DNA from: Helicostylum pulchrum
Taxonomy: Eukaryota > Mucoromycota > Mucoromycetes > Mucorales > Mucoraceae
Direction of reading: 5' to 3'
Assembly (NCBI GenBank): GCA_025677825.1
Contig: JAIXMO010000065.1
Location: 62,001-126,000, forward strand
Length of the DNA stretch: 64,000 bases
Positions 47,879 to 60,134 of the stretch are shown piece after piece (position 1 is the stretch's first letter; every line of letters begins with the position of its first letter). Made by a program: the position numbers and the translations under genes. Under the pieces are notes generated by a model that was not told the origin of the DNA, ran no database searches, and was given only the letters and a program-made list of their open reading frames with translations.

Positions 47879-50100
47879 TTACCATTTTTCGGACTTGAGG
47901 CTATTGGGATAATAAATACTCCATTCAAAATCTGAATTTGGGAAACTTCCTGGGTTAATACAATGAGTTCCTTCATAAGTAATACCATAGTTTTCGCATT
48001 TATCTGCAATAATTAACTAGAATAATATATATAAGTTTTTTGTCTCTTGTATTATCTTTGCCTTGATCTTTTTACTTACGGTTTGAGGAAGAGGATATAA
48101 TCTTAACGCGTTATCATAGGACCAATAGACGGGCTTTACAGATAAAGGTAATGGGCTTAGATGACCTTGATCAATGATAGTATGTACAAGCTATGTAAAA
48201 TAACGTAGTTTGTTAGTATTACTATCGTATTTGCATATGTACATAATACCCACGTGTCTAATAGGGTCATTATCAACTTGCAAGTTGGGGGTTAGTAATG
48301 TATTTCTCCAAATTTTGCTTAATAAGTCTTCTCTAAAAATGACAATATCCTGTGTACAGTAACGGATACGGCACGGATTAGTTGTAAATGTGAGTTTTCT
48401 GACCTTGTGTTGCATACGACTAATAAAACTAGGCGGAATTTCTCTTTGCGGTAATGTGTTGCCGCCCCATGGGTCCTTCGGCCCAGGAACAAATACAAAG
48501 TTGGAGTGAGTTGCCAAGTTGTGAAACTCTCCAATAAGATCGGCCAACGCCGAAAAATTATCCTTGTACTCGGCTGTTTGTGAAGCCGAATATCTGAAAG
48601 GTTTACTAGAAAAATTTCCAATAAAGATAAATGCAAGTGGTACCTGCGCATTGGAGTAACCATCTAGAATTATCCTTAACGCCTTCATAACCTTTTTTTC
48701 TTTCTTTTGTTAACCTCACATTTTCTTAACATGATAAAATAAATATATTTTTTTTTTACCTTGGGTTGGTCCAAGTGCAAGTCAGATATAATAACAAATG
48801 AAATGTCTTCGTTTGTCTTTTCTTCTATTTTAAGTAATTTCTATACATGTTTTTGACATATTTTTGTTAGTTGCAATTTTTTTTTTTCAAGAAAAAGATA
48901 TATACATTACTTCGTCAACAAGAGGTTTAGGTAACCCCAAGAAATCGACGTGACTAAATAACGCACTATATAGTATGGCTTAATAAACGGGGGGTAATAC
49001 ACACTAACTTTTTAATGTCTTACTCGGTCATTTCTCGAGACTCAGCAGGTGGAAGATTGACCTCTTGTACATGAAACTTGTGATCGTCACCATAATTTCC
49101 TTCTACCAACACAAAGGATCCATCTGTAAATAGACCATAGTTATATTCCTATCTACATGTTAATGCACTATACAACAACGCTTATATCAAATGCAACACA
49201 CTTACAGCCTGATCAAGAACTAGTTCTATATGTGCGTCCTCGTCTTCCAAGAAAACTTTTCCTTCCTCAACCTGAGTCAGCATACCAAATAGAATAAATT
49301 CCTCTCCGTCATGACCAATCAAGGCCTTTATTGGTGTGATCTACAACAACATAAATCAATACCCCCAACTCTTTGCCCTCTATTTTTTTCTTTTGTGTGC
49401 TTACTCTAATAAAATTCGCAGAGTCTGTCATTCTCATTGTGGGAGGACAAAAATTCTCGTTTCTTAGTAGTCTCTGTTTCACTAATAATAATCTTTCTCT
49501 AAACATTTCTCCCTTCTCTCTCGCTCCAGCTAATAATTTACTTGCTTCTTTCGATCTATTATTCGTTTATCAATCATTTCGTTCGATATCATCCCTTTTT
49601 TTTTTTACCTGGCAAAAGCTCTGGTATGTTCATCATATACTAATTTAGGCATACTGAAAGCATCTACTACATGAAAATGTTGTGTTACATCCACAGTTTC
49701 AGCACTTTGTTCGTCTATCGTCATATCCTGTAAAGAGTCGTTAATTTCTTCGTCGGCTCTTTGGAAAGGTGTCAACGTAGCTGCAATAGCTGCCGAACTT
49801 TGCATCGTTATAATAACATCCCGGATCATAGCTTCATCGACAATCACAAGTCTTTCCTCTACAAAATAAATTTTTTTTTCGTTACTTTTTGAGTGCCTCC
49901 TTTTTGTGTGTGGATCTCGTACCGCTAAATCGCTTTTTGTATGCTCTAATGATCTTTTCTATACTGTCTACTACATCGTCTTCTTCGATCAATATTTCTT
50001 CCAAGTATCGAGTGGCGTCTGTTTGTACGTGAAGTCCATATTTCTTTGTAAATATGTTATAAATAGCTCTCTTCACCTTTGTCCTTGCGTTCGTTGACAT
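47879..50100 (-). CDS. DPB2: DNA polymerase epsilon subunit B (Dpb2/POLE2)
   Basis: Ten exons (50100-49923, 49858-49609, 49498-49405, 49340-49206, 49148-49024, 48965-48911, 48840-48760, 48691-48254, 48190-48080, 48016-47879) give 534 residues, close to human POLE2 (527). The N-terminal helical domain reads [18 protein letters not shown]. Then [17 protein letters not shown], an OB-like part ([34 protein letters not shown]), and the inactive calcineurin-like phosphoesterase domain ([44 protein letters not shown]). It ends ILADKCENY...HCINPGSF. It binds the Pol2 catalytic subunit and links leading-strand polymerase to CMG helicase. Exons 5 and 6 use upstream acceptors, because the nearer ones break the conserved GLFTDGSF and LFSHVDFLG blocks. 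Confidence 0.93.
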
Positions 50101-50374
50101 ATTCTTATTTTTAACGAAAAAAAATATTCGCGTAGAAAAGAAAAAAAAAAAGAATACAAACGACGCGATTTGTTGGTGTCTTTTTTTTTTCTTCGGGTTG
50201 TAAAAATAAGAAGCAACAACACAGGGGAAACTTTCATTTGTAATTTTCTAATAAACGATAGACATAGTACTTTTAAAATATAATTTAATACAAAAAAAAA
50301 AAAAAAAAAAAAAAGTAGAATAAGCACCAAAAGTTAAATTATGCAAAAGCATTTTATTTACAAAATCATATTTT
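50101..50374. other. Short intergenic region
   Basis: DPB2 promoter and FMP27 3' flank, less than 300 bp, with an A22-like run near 50292-50313. Confidence 0.3.
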
Positions 50375-53300
50375 TTACAGTGCAGGATGATAAACACCCT
50401 TATAACTTTCTCCAAATAGCATTCTACCTTTATAAATATTTTCATCTACCTCTTCTTCTTGCTTGTACTTGTTCATGTAAAAGTTAAGCAGCTCTTGATC
50501 TACGTTGAGCGATATCCGTTTATTTATTACTTGCTGCTCTACAAGTCTTTCCAATTCGTCCTCGGGGTCATTAGAGTGTAACGACTTTACATCAAAGTCT
50601 TCTTCCTCGGTATTGTAACTACTTTGACTTGTAACGGACGGCCTAATTTTTTTCTGCGTTGTTGTATCGCTCTTGATTGAAGCGCCAGACTTTATGGATT
50701 GACTGGTAGATATAGAAGGTGTTGGTTGTTTACTATTCGACATCAATTTATTTTTCAGTAACGCAGGACTATGACGAAGAGCCGCTCGTAGAAATTCTAT
50801 AATACACATATTTATCAGTATAAATGTCTTTTTTTTTTAAAAAAAAAAAAAATACTTACGTCTCTGAATTTCTTCCATCATTTCAGCTAAAGACCATGTC
50901 ATGTTTCTATACTCCAAATTAGGCTGCTTAAACGGGAAATTATACAAGTTATAAAACGTATTCTGTGTAGGTCCTCGTAAACTAAGACAATGCTTCGTTG
51001 CTGGAATGCGAATATAAATAAACGTGCGATTGGTAGACGACCGATTCTTCATTACTGTAAGCTCGTCCGACTTCATACTCTTTTTCCTTCTTACCGTCTC
51101 CTTTACTTTTTTCGTAATCAGATCAAAGCTGGCGAAACTTCCCTCACGTTTAGACAACCTACTGTTAAATGTTTTATCTACAGAGCTGGTGGAAAGTGAT
51201 TGATTATCCAATTTGCTGCTGTTCCCTGACGTGACATCTAGACCATCTACTAGCGAAACTGCATCCTCGTCGTCCTCATACTCTTCTTCAATTTCTTCGC
51301 TGTCCGTTTCATCAGTTTCAACAGTTTCTTCTGCAACAACGATACGCGGGAAAAAATAGTCCTTCATGGCGGTACCAAACGCCATACTTATTTGAAGATT
51401 CAAAGGCACCAAATTAATTTCCAACTGCTGAATAACCGGTATCCCACCTACAGGAGGTAGCGACTCCAACACGCCTCTCACCATCTTTTGCCTTGAATCA
51501 AACACCTGCCCTGGCTCTACGTACGCATCCAACACATCTGTAAATACGGGTTCATCCGTCATATTCTTCAGTTGCATCCTCTCCACTTCAATCGTACTTT
51601 TACTCGACCCATTCTGCTTATTGAAGAACACAAACTTGGTATTTGTCAGTATCCATTTACACAGTGAGCTCTCATTATTTAGTACCGCCTCCCACACAAT
51701 TTCATCTGACGTAAAGCTAAACCGCATCGCATTATCTGTCTCCTCCAAATGAATATCGCGTCGAAACGTCTGTATGCACCGAATGGCCTCCACGACCAGA
51801 TACAGCTTTTCCAGGTTTTGCCGCATCTTCTTTTTATTGCTGTTAAATTCACGGACCCCCAGTGAGTCTAAACGAGGCAACGCTTGCATAAACCGTTGAT
51901 GCAGCTCCAACAAGACGCGGGACCGTGTCTGCAAGACGCCTACTTGTTTTACAGTTTCTGCCAAGTCACTGCGTTCAGCCGCCAACATCACGTCTCTAAA
52001 CCTGTTTAAACGTTCCTTCTTTCTTGGCGACCCACTGTTTCCTAGCAAAAGATTGATCAGTGTATAGTACAGAACATGTCCCTGCTGCGAGTTCAGCATC
52101 AGCTTAAATTGCGGGAAATGCAACTGCATCGTATTCGTCCTATCCTCAAACGGACTCTTGCGGGACGTATTATACTTGTTAATCTTGATTCTTAAATGGT
52201 TGTACCTATCTAGCTGTATCGTGCCGCACAACTGCGACGCCACGCGTTGAAAGTTATCAAAGTACTTGACGTCCTTGTAGTACCACAACTGCTCCGGCTG
52301 CACCCACGCCGCCCAATGCGAGTTTCGGCATTGCCCATAGGCGCTCTGCGTTAACAAATCAACCGCCAGAAACTCCATGCGTTTCGCTACCAACAACTGC
52401 GCATTATCCAAAGCCACAATAATCCTGTCCTTAACAATTCGTACGTCTTTATCCGCTGCACCACTACTACTGCTGTTATCAATTATGCTAAACGCCTTTA
52501 CATGGATCCGCTCATTTGTAAACACGATCAAGTGATCTAGCCCCTTGTCGCTTTGAAAATTCACCTGCGGGTTCACCATATCGATCAAGTACTTGCTCTT
52601 CATTTCATACGAGTCCGGAATATTCTTGTACTGGTAATCGGGGTCATCCACATTCTCCGTACTGCTTTCAAACACGTGAATGTTTTCATGCGGCTGCTGC
52701 GGCTGCTGTGATTTACTCTTATTCTCTTCTTTTTCGTTATATGCCACGAAATTATTCAGGCGTTCCGCCAACAGCTTGTCAATTAGTTTCTGCGTCAACT
52801 TCTCGGGTTCTTGTTCGGTCACCGGTTGCTTGGTTGCGGTAGTGGTAGCTACCGGTACATCTGGTTTCCATTGCTGTTGCTTTTCTGCCGTATGCACAAG
52901 ATCTTGTAAAAACTTGAAACAGCGAGAGGAGAGGTTATATACTTGAACAGACCGATGATCCTTGATCTCTTGCCAGTAATAAATGGCGTCGCGAACAGAA
53001 TTGTTCCAGATGATTTGCGGGTTGTGGATAAAGAACCTGTCTTGAAAGGGACCCATGAGCGTCTCCCAGCGACAGAGATCGTTACGACGGCCAATAGATG
53101 ATGTGGTGGTCTGTGGTGAGTCGCGACCACTGGCGTTAAGTTCGGTTTCCAAGATCATTTTTGCAATGTACGTATGGAGCATGTACCGGTTTGTACGCAA
53201 GTAATTTATTTTTTCGACTAGTATTGCGTGCTATTTTTAAGAAATAAAAAATTAATGCACGAAATAAAAAATAAAAAAGTTTAGTTTCTTACTTGGTCAG

Positions 53301-56300
53301 ATACTTCTTTCTCATAGGGATGCATTGTATGCATAGCATTAAGCACAATATCCAGCTGCTTATCATACTCTTCAATTGTAATATCCAAATCACTTCCTCT
53401 TTTTAACAAATGAGCTTTTTGAAATTCATGCGAGTCTAAAATATCTTTTTATTAGCCGCGCATAATTCTCATATACACATGAATATTCTTTTACCTGTCC
53501 CTTTTCCCATAATACAATCATGCGTCTGTCGTAAATAATCTCTACTTGCCGTACTCCCTTCATCATTCTGTCTCACATAATAAAACAACGGTGAAAACGC
53601 GAACGGATGCACTCTAATTTTCTTATACCGTATATGATTCTGATGCGCAAACGACACCGAGTCCAAAATCACAAAATCTCTTGGATCTACCCACTGAAAC
53701 TCATCCGCTTCTTCTTCCTCCTCATCATCATCCGACGCAGTAGCCGACAACGACGCCTTTATCACCCGTAAATCAATCGCATGTAACTCAATTTCCAATT
53801 CATGAAAGCTCATTTCCGCCTTAAGCGCCGGGTCCACCGTATTCAACTCTCGTCGTTGATGCAAATCCACACTGAACTGACTTACCAGCGCCTTGAGCCC
53901 TGCGGACCCGCCACCTTTAACATGCATATAACTTTCTTCGTCCGTACAAAAGAGCCCAATGGCCAATGGGTTGATGACAAACTTGTACTTTACTGTATTT
54001 AGGTGCTCGCCAAACGACTTGGATTTCTCTGCGTCGCGCGGGAACAAATTGCCTTGTCGTACAGGAATTGAGATGGGACTGCCTAGAAGCCTATACCAGT
54101 GCGAAAAGTGTTCAATAAAGCAGGGGCTGATATACATGGCGTTTTGCGACGTGGCGTCTGGAGGAGCTTTATGTAGTTTAATAATACTTAGTGATAAATG
54201 AACAAAGTCAGATCTAAACCCATGAAACGCATCATAATTATCCTTACCAAAAAAAAAAAAATTAGCTTTTAAAATTATTACTGAACAAATATATTTTTAC
54301 CTTGTCAAGAAATGTTTCTACTTGCTTTGTAGATTGAAACAAAACATTATAATGCGGCGAGAAAACTTGCGACCGACACCTGTTCAAGCGATGCACGCCT
54401 ACACACTTGTTGCACCTATTACACCCTAACCTTTCAAACCCCAGCCCAATGCCCATGCGAATCCCGTCCGTCAACTTAAGCACCACTTTCAAAAACCTAT
54501 TTGTATCTTCTTCATTAACCATACTTGACTTTCTCTCAAAGCTATCAGGTAGACTTGGTACAAACCCACCACGTACAAGATCCGGCACGCCAAACGCATA
54601 CTGCTGACTTACAATCTGCATAAACTCATGCTGCGGGTTCTTGTATCCTAACAGCCACACCACCTCCTGACTCCAAATCTTTGTCAATCCCGCACCTCGA
54701 TTCAATAACTCGTAAGGGTCTCGCGTTCCCTTCACCACCAGCGCTAAATCTCCACCACCGACAAAACTCAATTTTGTTTGAGTATGTATCGAGAACCTGA
54801 CCTTGTCCCAGAACCCGAGCCGCGAAGACGGGTCGACTTGTTCCGCAGAGAGACTTTCCAGCACGCGACCGATATCTTGGATCGCAGGACTGTACGAGAC
54901 GGACCAGCAGATGGTCGTCATAGAGGGCGTCAGAATACGGTAATCAACCACAGAGTAAAACTTGACTGGAGACGTGGTACGTACAGCAGAGAGTGTATAT
55001 CCCAAGAAAGATCCAAGACCGGGTATGATTGGAATATCAATAATACGACTACCGCACGATCCACCAAGTTCATCACCTAACGCATAGTTTCCTTCTAAGG
55101 ACCAAGCGACTCTGCTTTGGTTCCGACTGCGCCGTGTGCTTATACTTCCATCATCTTCTGCAGTTTGTAGCGGCGGCACGTACAACAACGGTAACGGATA
55201 GTCTCTTACTTTCACCCACGTCTGCCCCGCCTTAATCGAAAGATGAAACGGAACAATCACCGAGAAATTATTATCAAGGGGTACCCCATCACCTATCGTA
55301 TGAATAAACTGCCTTGTTTCCTGCAACGAGAAATCCGCCGGTTTAAAACTAATCTTTGTAAACTGCGACGAGAAATGCGCTAAAGCCGGGTACAGCGGAC
55401 GCGGTTGAATCTCTATGATAAACGACACCGATTCCGGTCTCTGCACTTCATCCAACGTTTCATCCAGCGCCTCAAACGTCACCGAGTTTCGATAATCGTC
55501 CTTTACATGTAGCTCCTTATAAAACGTTTCCTCTTGCGACTTTTGGTCCTTAATATTCTTTATCCAAATACTTGAGAAATGCACCAACAACTTTTTCTTT
55601 GCTTCACAGATCTGTGCATCGACTTCTGTTAGATCATCTTGTTCTTCAACAAGCGTAGAACTTTCTTCTTCCGTGGTACAAGTGTCGTGTGCTACTGCCA
55701 TTTCTTGAATCTTGACCTGTAGGGCTTCTTCATACGCAAGCCTTTTTTGCTGCTCCACAAGTCCCGTTCGAAAAATACATCGAAGCTTCGCTTCAAACGG
55801 GTCGTCGTCAAAAAGCACCTTGAGCACGTGCGTCTTTATCTGAATACACGGGATCAAAACAGGGTCGTTGTTACATGTGGGTCCGAAATATGTAAACGCA
55901 TCCTCCGTCAGCAGCCTTGTATGCAGCACCTTGATCGCCTTGATCACCCCAATCACACTATCCAGCACAGTCGATAACGTGTAACTGTACGGAACACTTG
56001 CAAAGATCTTTCTTGACTTGAGATCGATCTGACGCTGATGCTTGATAGAAATCTGTGCTTGATCTATTTCTAGCAACTGCTCCCAGAACTGGGGATGTAC
56101 CGCCGACTGACCCAACACCATCATATTTCTAAACTTGATTACCAGCACTGCCTTGCGCTCAATTACTAACCCGTCCATACGAAGGTACAGTTGATTATCT
56201 TTTGGTAAAAACAAATGAACGTCTCCTCTTTCCACCTGAACATCCAAATCCACAAGTACCTGCACCTTACTACTTTCTTTTTTCTTCTTTCCGCTTAATT

Positions 56301-58320
56301 GCTGTTTCATACTTAACAAAGACCTTACGAACAATAAACAAACATAATGATGCTGCACCGAATAACAAATTCCGTACTTTTTCACCTTACAAGCAACCGT
56401 TACCTGTCTCAGCGCTTCTTGCACCGCACACACCTTTGCCACCAAATTCAATTGCGAGATCCACACAATCACTTTTTTCTTTTCTTCTTCAGCCAAATGG
56501 CCCGTACCCGACGCTTGCTGCAAGTACAACGTATCTACATGACATCGAACGTTCCAGTCTTTTCCTCCCTCGCACACCATATTGAATTTCTGCGTATCAA
56601 GCACCAACCGCGTCCAAACCGTTTCCTTTGGTGTGTTGTCAATGTACCCTTCAGGCACACGGTCCATGCTGATTTGTGCTCTGTCCAGACTCGTGACTAC
56701 AATAGACCCTTCAGTTACTTCCAGACTAAACTTCAAACCATGTAACAAACTCTCTACCCACACTGGACGCTCCTTGCTATTAGAAGTAGGTCTTACCTCC
56801 TTCATACGCGCCGGAATCATACTTAGCCAAACCACACTTGAACACATTGTATCCGAATCATTCCACAATGACACCACCGGTTTCTCAATTGACACCTCGG
56901 ACTGCACACCCTGATCCAACGAAACGACCGTTTCATACTTTACACCTTCCTTTACACCGACCCAAAACCGAATTTTAAATACCAACACCGCATGTTTCAT
57001 CTGTAAAAACTGAGTTTCACTACCACTTTCTACATGACCTATTTTTAATCTATACATTGAGAATTTGGCAGATACACGATATGACCATTTTTGGTTACTG
57101 GAGGAACTTGTGGTGCGAGAGACTTTATCCATGAGTTGAGTCCATTTAGTTGTCAGTTGCTGATACCCAGTTATATTTCTCATCCACTGGTACTCTTCCT
57201 GCGCAAACAAAACGTCCAAGTGACTCTCTGAGCCCGACGAAGCGGACGGAATATCGTCTCTACCTCTTGTAACGTACTCTCCTGACACTCTTACAATAAA
57301 ACTCTCGGCCGCTATAACCCCAACGGTTTCCGGTACGTGCAACTGTACCTTTGGCGAGTTGAACACAATTGCAAACGTACATAACGGTAAATCCGTCCAC
57401 GTCTTTTCAAACTCTTTGCTCTCTGTTGCCAAGTTGTTACTGGTGATTAAATGACTTGCGTGTATATTGACAACAGGCGAATTTAATATACATGTGACAC
57501 TAATAAACTTGGTGTACGGAGCAAACGTATGCTGCGATTTTGCCATTGTAATATCTATACTGGGTACCAACACCACCTGTGTATTTGAAGCCGAACACGT
57601 CCATTGACTTGCTGTGACCTGAACAAACGGAGTATGATGACGCCGTACCGTGATTGAAATACTGTTTATACTCGACTCTAACTGGGCCCAAACAAGTTGC
57701 ATACACTCCACTGTTACACGCATTGAATTCAAAACTTCTCGTGATACACTATTAGTAGTACTACTGGATGATGATGATACTAGTTTCATGATTTCGTCGC
57801 AATAAAGAACTGTTTTTCCCAATTGAAACTCTATGTCTATATTTGATTGTAGTATACCAGACAACGTGAGTGTGCTCGGTGTAGTGATGGATGCAATTAA
57901 TTGTTGTTGCCTGTTTAATAGTTGTAACGGTCCTATTTTAATCTCTAGCTGTTGATGGTATTGAATTGAAAGGTGGTCAAGTTTTAAGGCAACAAGCGTT
58001 TCTTTGGTTAGTAGTGAAATGCGATGGATCTCAATAACAATGTGTTTGGTAATACAAGTGACGATGATATGCGTCATGCGTAATGAAATGATGTATAAAA
58101 CTAATCTTTTAACCCATGTTGTTGTAAGTGGTGGTGATGGTTCTATGCGTAGTTGAATACCTGTTATACAAATGACGAATTGATACTGTTTAAATGATGC
58201 GTTGATTTGGCCTATTTCAAGACCGAATTTATGGTCCAAGTAGTGTTTGATAGATGTGATGATATGAGGATGATATATAAACAAGATTGCAACAAACAGT
58301 AGTAGTAGTAGCCAAACCAT
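50375..58320 (-). CDS. FMP27: Fmp27/Hobbit/BLTP2-family bridge-like lipid-transfer protein
   Basis: Five exons (58320-54301, 54242-53495, 53435-53293, 53230-50860, 50796-50375) give 2567 residues, similar to yeast Fmp27 (about 2600). An N-terminal membrane helix (MVWLLLLLFVAILFIYHP) anchors the protein, as in other RBG bridge proteins. The family's GFWDK block is present near residue 1167 (RLGFWDKVRFSIHT; GTRDPYELLNRGAGL). Later blocks are GFRSDFVHLSLSIIKL, CFIEHFSHWYRLLGSPISIP, HLNTVKYKFVINPLAIG and LRAALRHSPALLKNKLM. The family forms long hydrophobic-groove rods at ER-plasma-membrane contacts that move phospholipids and affect PI(4,5)P2. The tail is Ser/Gln-rich and acidic. An upstream ATG at 58449 would add a hydrophobic stretch. 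I prefer 58320 because its MVWLL start is directly followed by the family-like segment. Confidence 0.93.
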
Positions 58321-58627
58321 GATGCTGTATATAAGAAGAAGAAGAAACAGAAGAAAGAAAGAAAAAGAGAGAAAAATAACAAAAAACTTGTAATGTATTT
58401 CTATACAGCCAAATACGGTAATACCGACACCCGTCTTTATAACAAACAAATGACCTTGGATAAAAATATTGTTTTTTTTTTAATATGTATATATATAAAA
58501 AAAAAGGGGGGGAAAAAAAGAAGAAAAAAAAAATATATACAAAAGAGAAGTTCTAATATATATGTATATGTATATTTTGGGGGAGAGGACATGGATAAAG
58601 TATAAAAAAAGATATAAAGAAGTTTGG
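58321..58627. other. Short intergenic region upstream of FMP27
   Basis: About 300 bp, purine-rich and A/T-rich; nothing recognised. Confidence 0.3.
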
Positions 58628-59885
58628 TTAAATGGGATAAGGAGGAGGAATCCAATAGTCTTTGACGTTGGATAAAGGTAAACTTTGATGCCTCCAACTC
58701 TGATGCTGCTGATGCTGCTGCTGGGAAATCAAAAGAGCCTGCTCAATTGACGAAGGATAACTATCTACAGCAGGAAACCTAGTGATCTGACACAACCGTT
58801 CATCCAAGCCAGCAATGGCCAACAGCTCTTGTCGTAGATCAGCGGCTAAGCCACGCACAGTATGACGTAACACCACGGACGCTTGCATGCCCTCAGTGAA
58901 ATCACTGCACTGAACCCACGAAGTGGTTCTATTCTCCATAAAGAAAATAGGAGGTTCAATTAAATCAATATCAATTTGAGCTGAAATATTGTCATCCAGT
59001 ACGTTTAATTCAATCGATGCAATACTGTCAAATGATATCATCATTTTAAAATGATAATTACTATCACGAATATGCCAACTAAACGTTCTTTCGTTGAGTT
59101 TATAATAACACATCAAATCTTGTTGACTGATTTTCATCCGATGCCATGATCCAATCGTAACTGCTGTAGCCGTAATCAATCCATGATGGCTGTGCAAAGG
59201 TGGCTCACTTTCTACATACACATGCATTTAATTTTTTTTAATATATTTTTAATTTAAAAACAACAAAAAATTACAAACCCATTCTACGTGGTACAACAAC
59301 TCCAAATGATTGTGGTGTAGGTGAAGGTGAAATCGTAAGACTATAAATATCTTCTTCCAACTCATTCGGTCCTGTAATTGAAATAGAAGGTGGATCACTT
59401 TGTTGCTGTTGATGATAATGAAACATGGATGGAGGAGGGGGAGGTGGAGGAATCATCATATCTGTACTCCACGCACGATGAATAGGTAATTTCGCACTGT
59501 GCAAGTGTCTATTCATTTGAAACTGTTGCTGTAACTGCTGCTGTTGAGTCTGTTGCTGCTGTTGCACAAGCTGCTGTTGCTGCGTATACCAATACGTACC
59601 TTGATGAGATGTCGCCTCTGCGCACAATCTAGCTCGTGCCACTTCTTGTTCTTGACGCAACAACACTCTGCGCTGCAGCATCTTTACTTTGGCTCGGCGG
59701 TTCTGAAACCATATCTGAATAGATCGTTCTGGCATTTGTAACTTGAACGCCAACTGCTTTCGCATCTTGGAATCAGGTGTTGCACTCACACTAAACGTTT
59801 CTTCTAAAATTGTAAGCTGAGACGGAGTAACACGAGTACGTTTTTTCGAGTCATCTGAACTAAGAGGAGGTGTTGAATCGGACAT
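58628..59885 (-). CDS. Homeobox transcription factor with conserved fungal C-terminal domain
   Basis: Two exons (59885-59279, 59211-58628) joined by a GTTTGT...TGTAG intron give 396 residues. A homeodomain lies near the N-terminus (about 14-74: KKRTRVTPSQLTILEETF; then RSIQIWFQNRRAKVKMLQRR), with the WFQNRR recognition helix intact. A polyglutamine and polyproline linker follows. The second exon encodes a domain that I recall in fungal Pho2/kal-1-like homeobox proteins: IGSWHRMKISQQDLMCYYKL, FSWHIRDSNYHFKMMISFDS, IDLIEPPIFFMENR and WVQCSDFTEG. Homeobox factors of this type regulate phosphate, purine or developmental genes in other fungi; the target here is unknown. Without the join, both halves look like separate small genes, but frame and family architecture favour one. 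Confidence 0.85.
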
Positions 59886-60134
59886 GATAATTTTTGTATT
59901 GTAAAATAAAGGAATGTATAGTTTAAAAGGAATGTATAGTTTAAAAAGAGAGTATAGAGAGAGAAAGGGGGGAGGGGAAGGAGAGGAGGGGAAGCGAAGG
60001 GAAGAAAAGGGATATTGTTTAAAGGAAGGGAGAAGGGGTGGGGGAGAGTGAAAAAAAAGAAAGAGAGGTGAGAAAAAAGTTTTATTATATATTGTTGTGT
60101 GACGATTCAATATACCTCTCTCTTTATTTCTACA
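59886..60134. promoter_or_regulatory. Bidirectional promoter between homeobox and RecQ genes, purine-rich
   Basis: Only about 250 bp separate the divergent start codons. From about 59945 to 60085 the plus strand is almost entirely A/G, with several G-runs (for example GGGGGGAGGGG near 59967-59977 and GGGGTGGGGG near 60035-60044). Polypyrimidine tracts are common just upstream of fungal start codons; here it serves the minus-strand homeobox gene. Confidence 0.5.

Noticed and set aside
58318..58449. Upstream ATG at 58449 as start of FMP27
   Set aside because: It would add a second hydrophobic low-complexity stretch; the ATG at 58320 gives the expected single N-terminal anchor. Not fully excluded.
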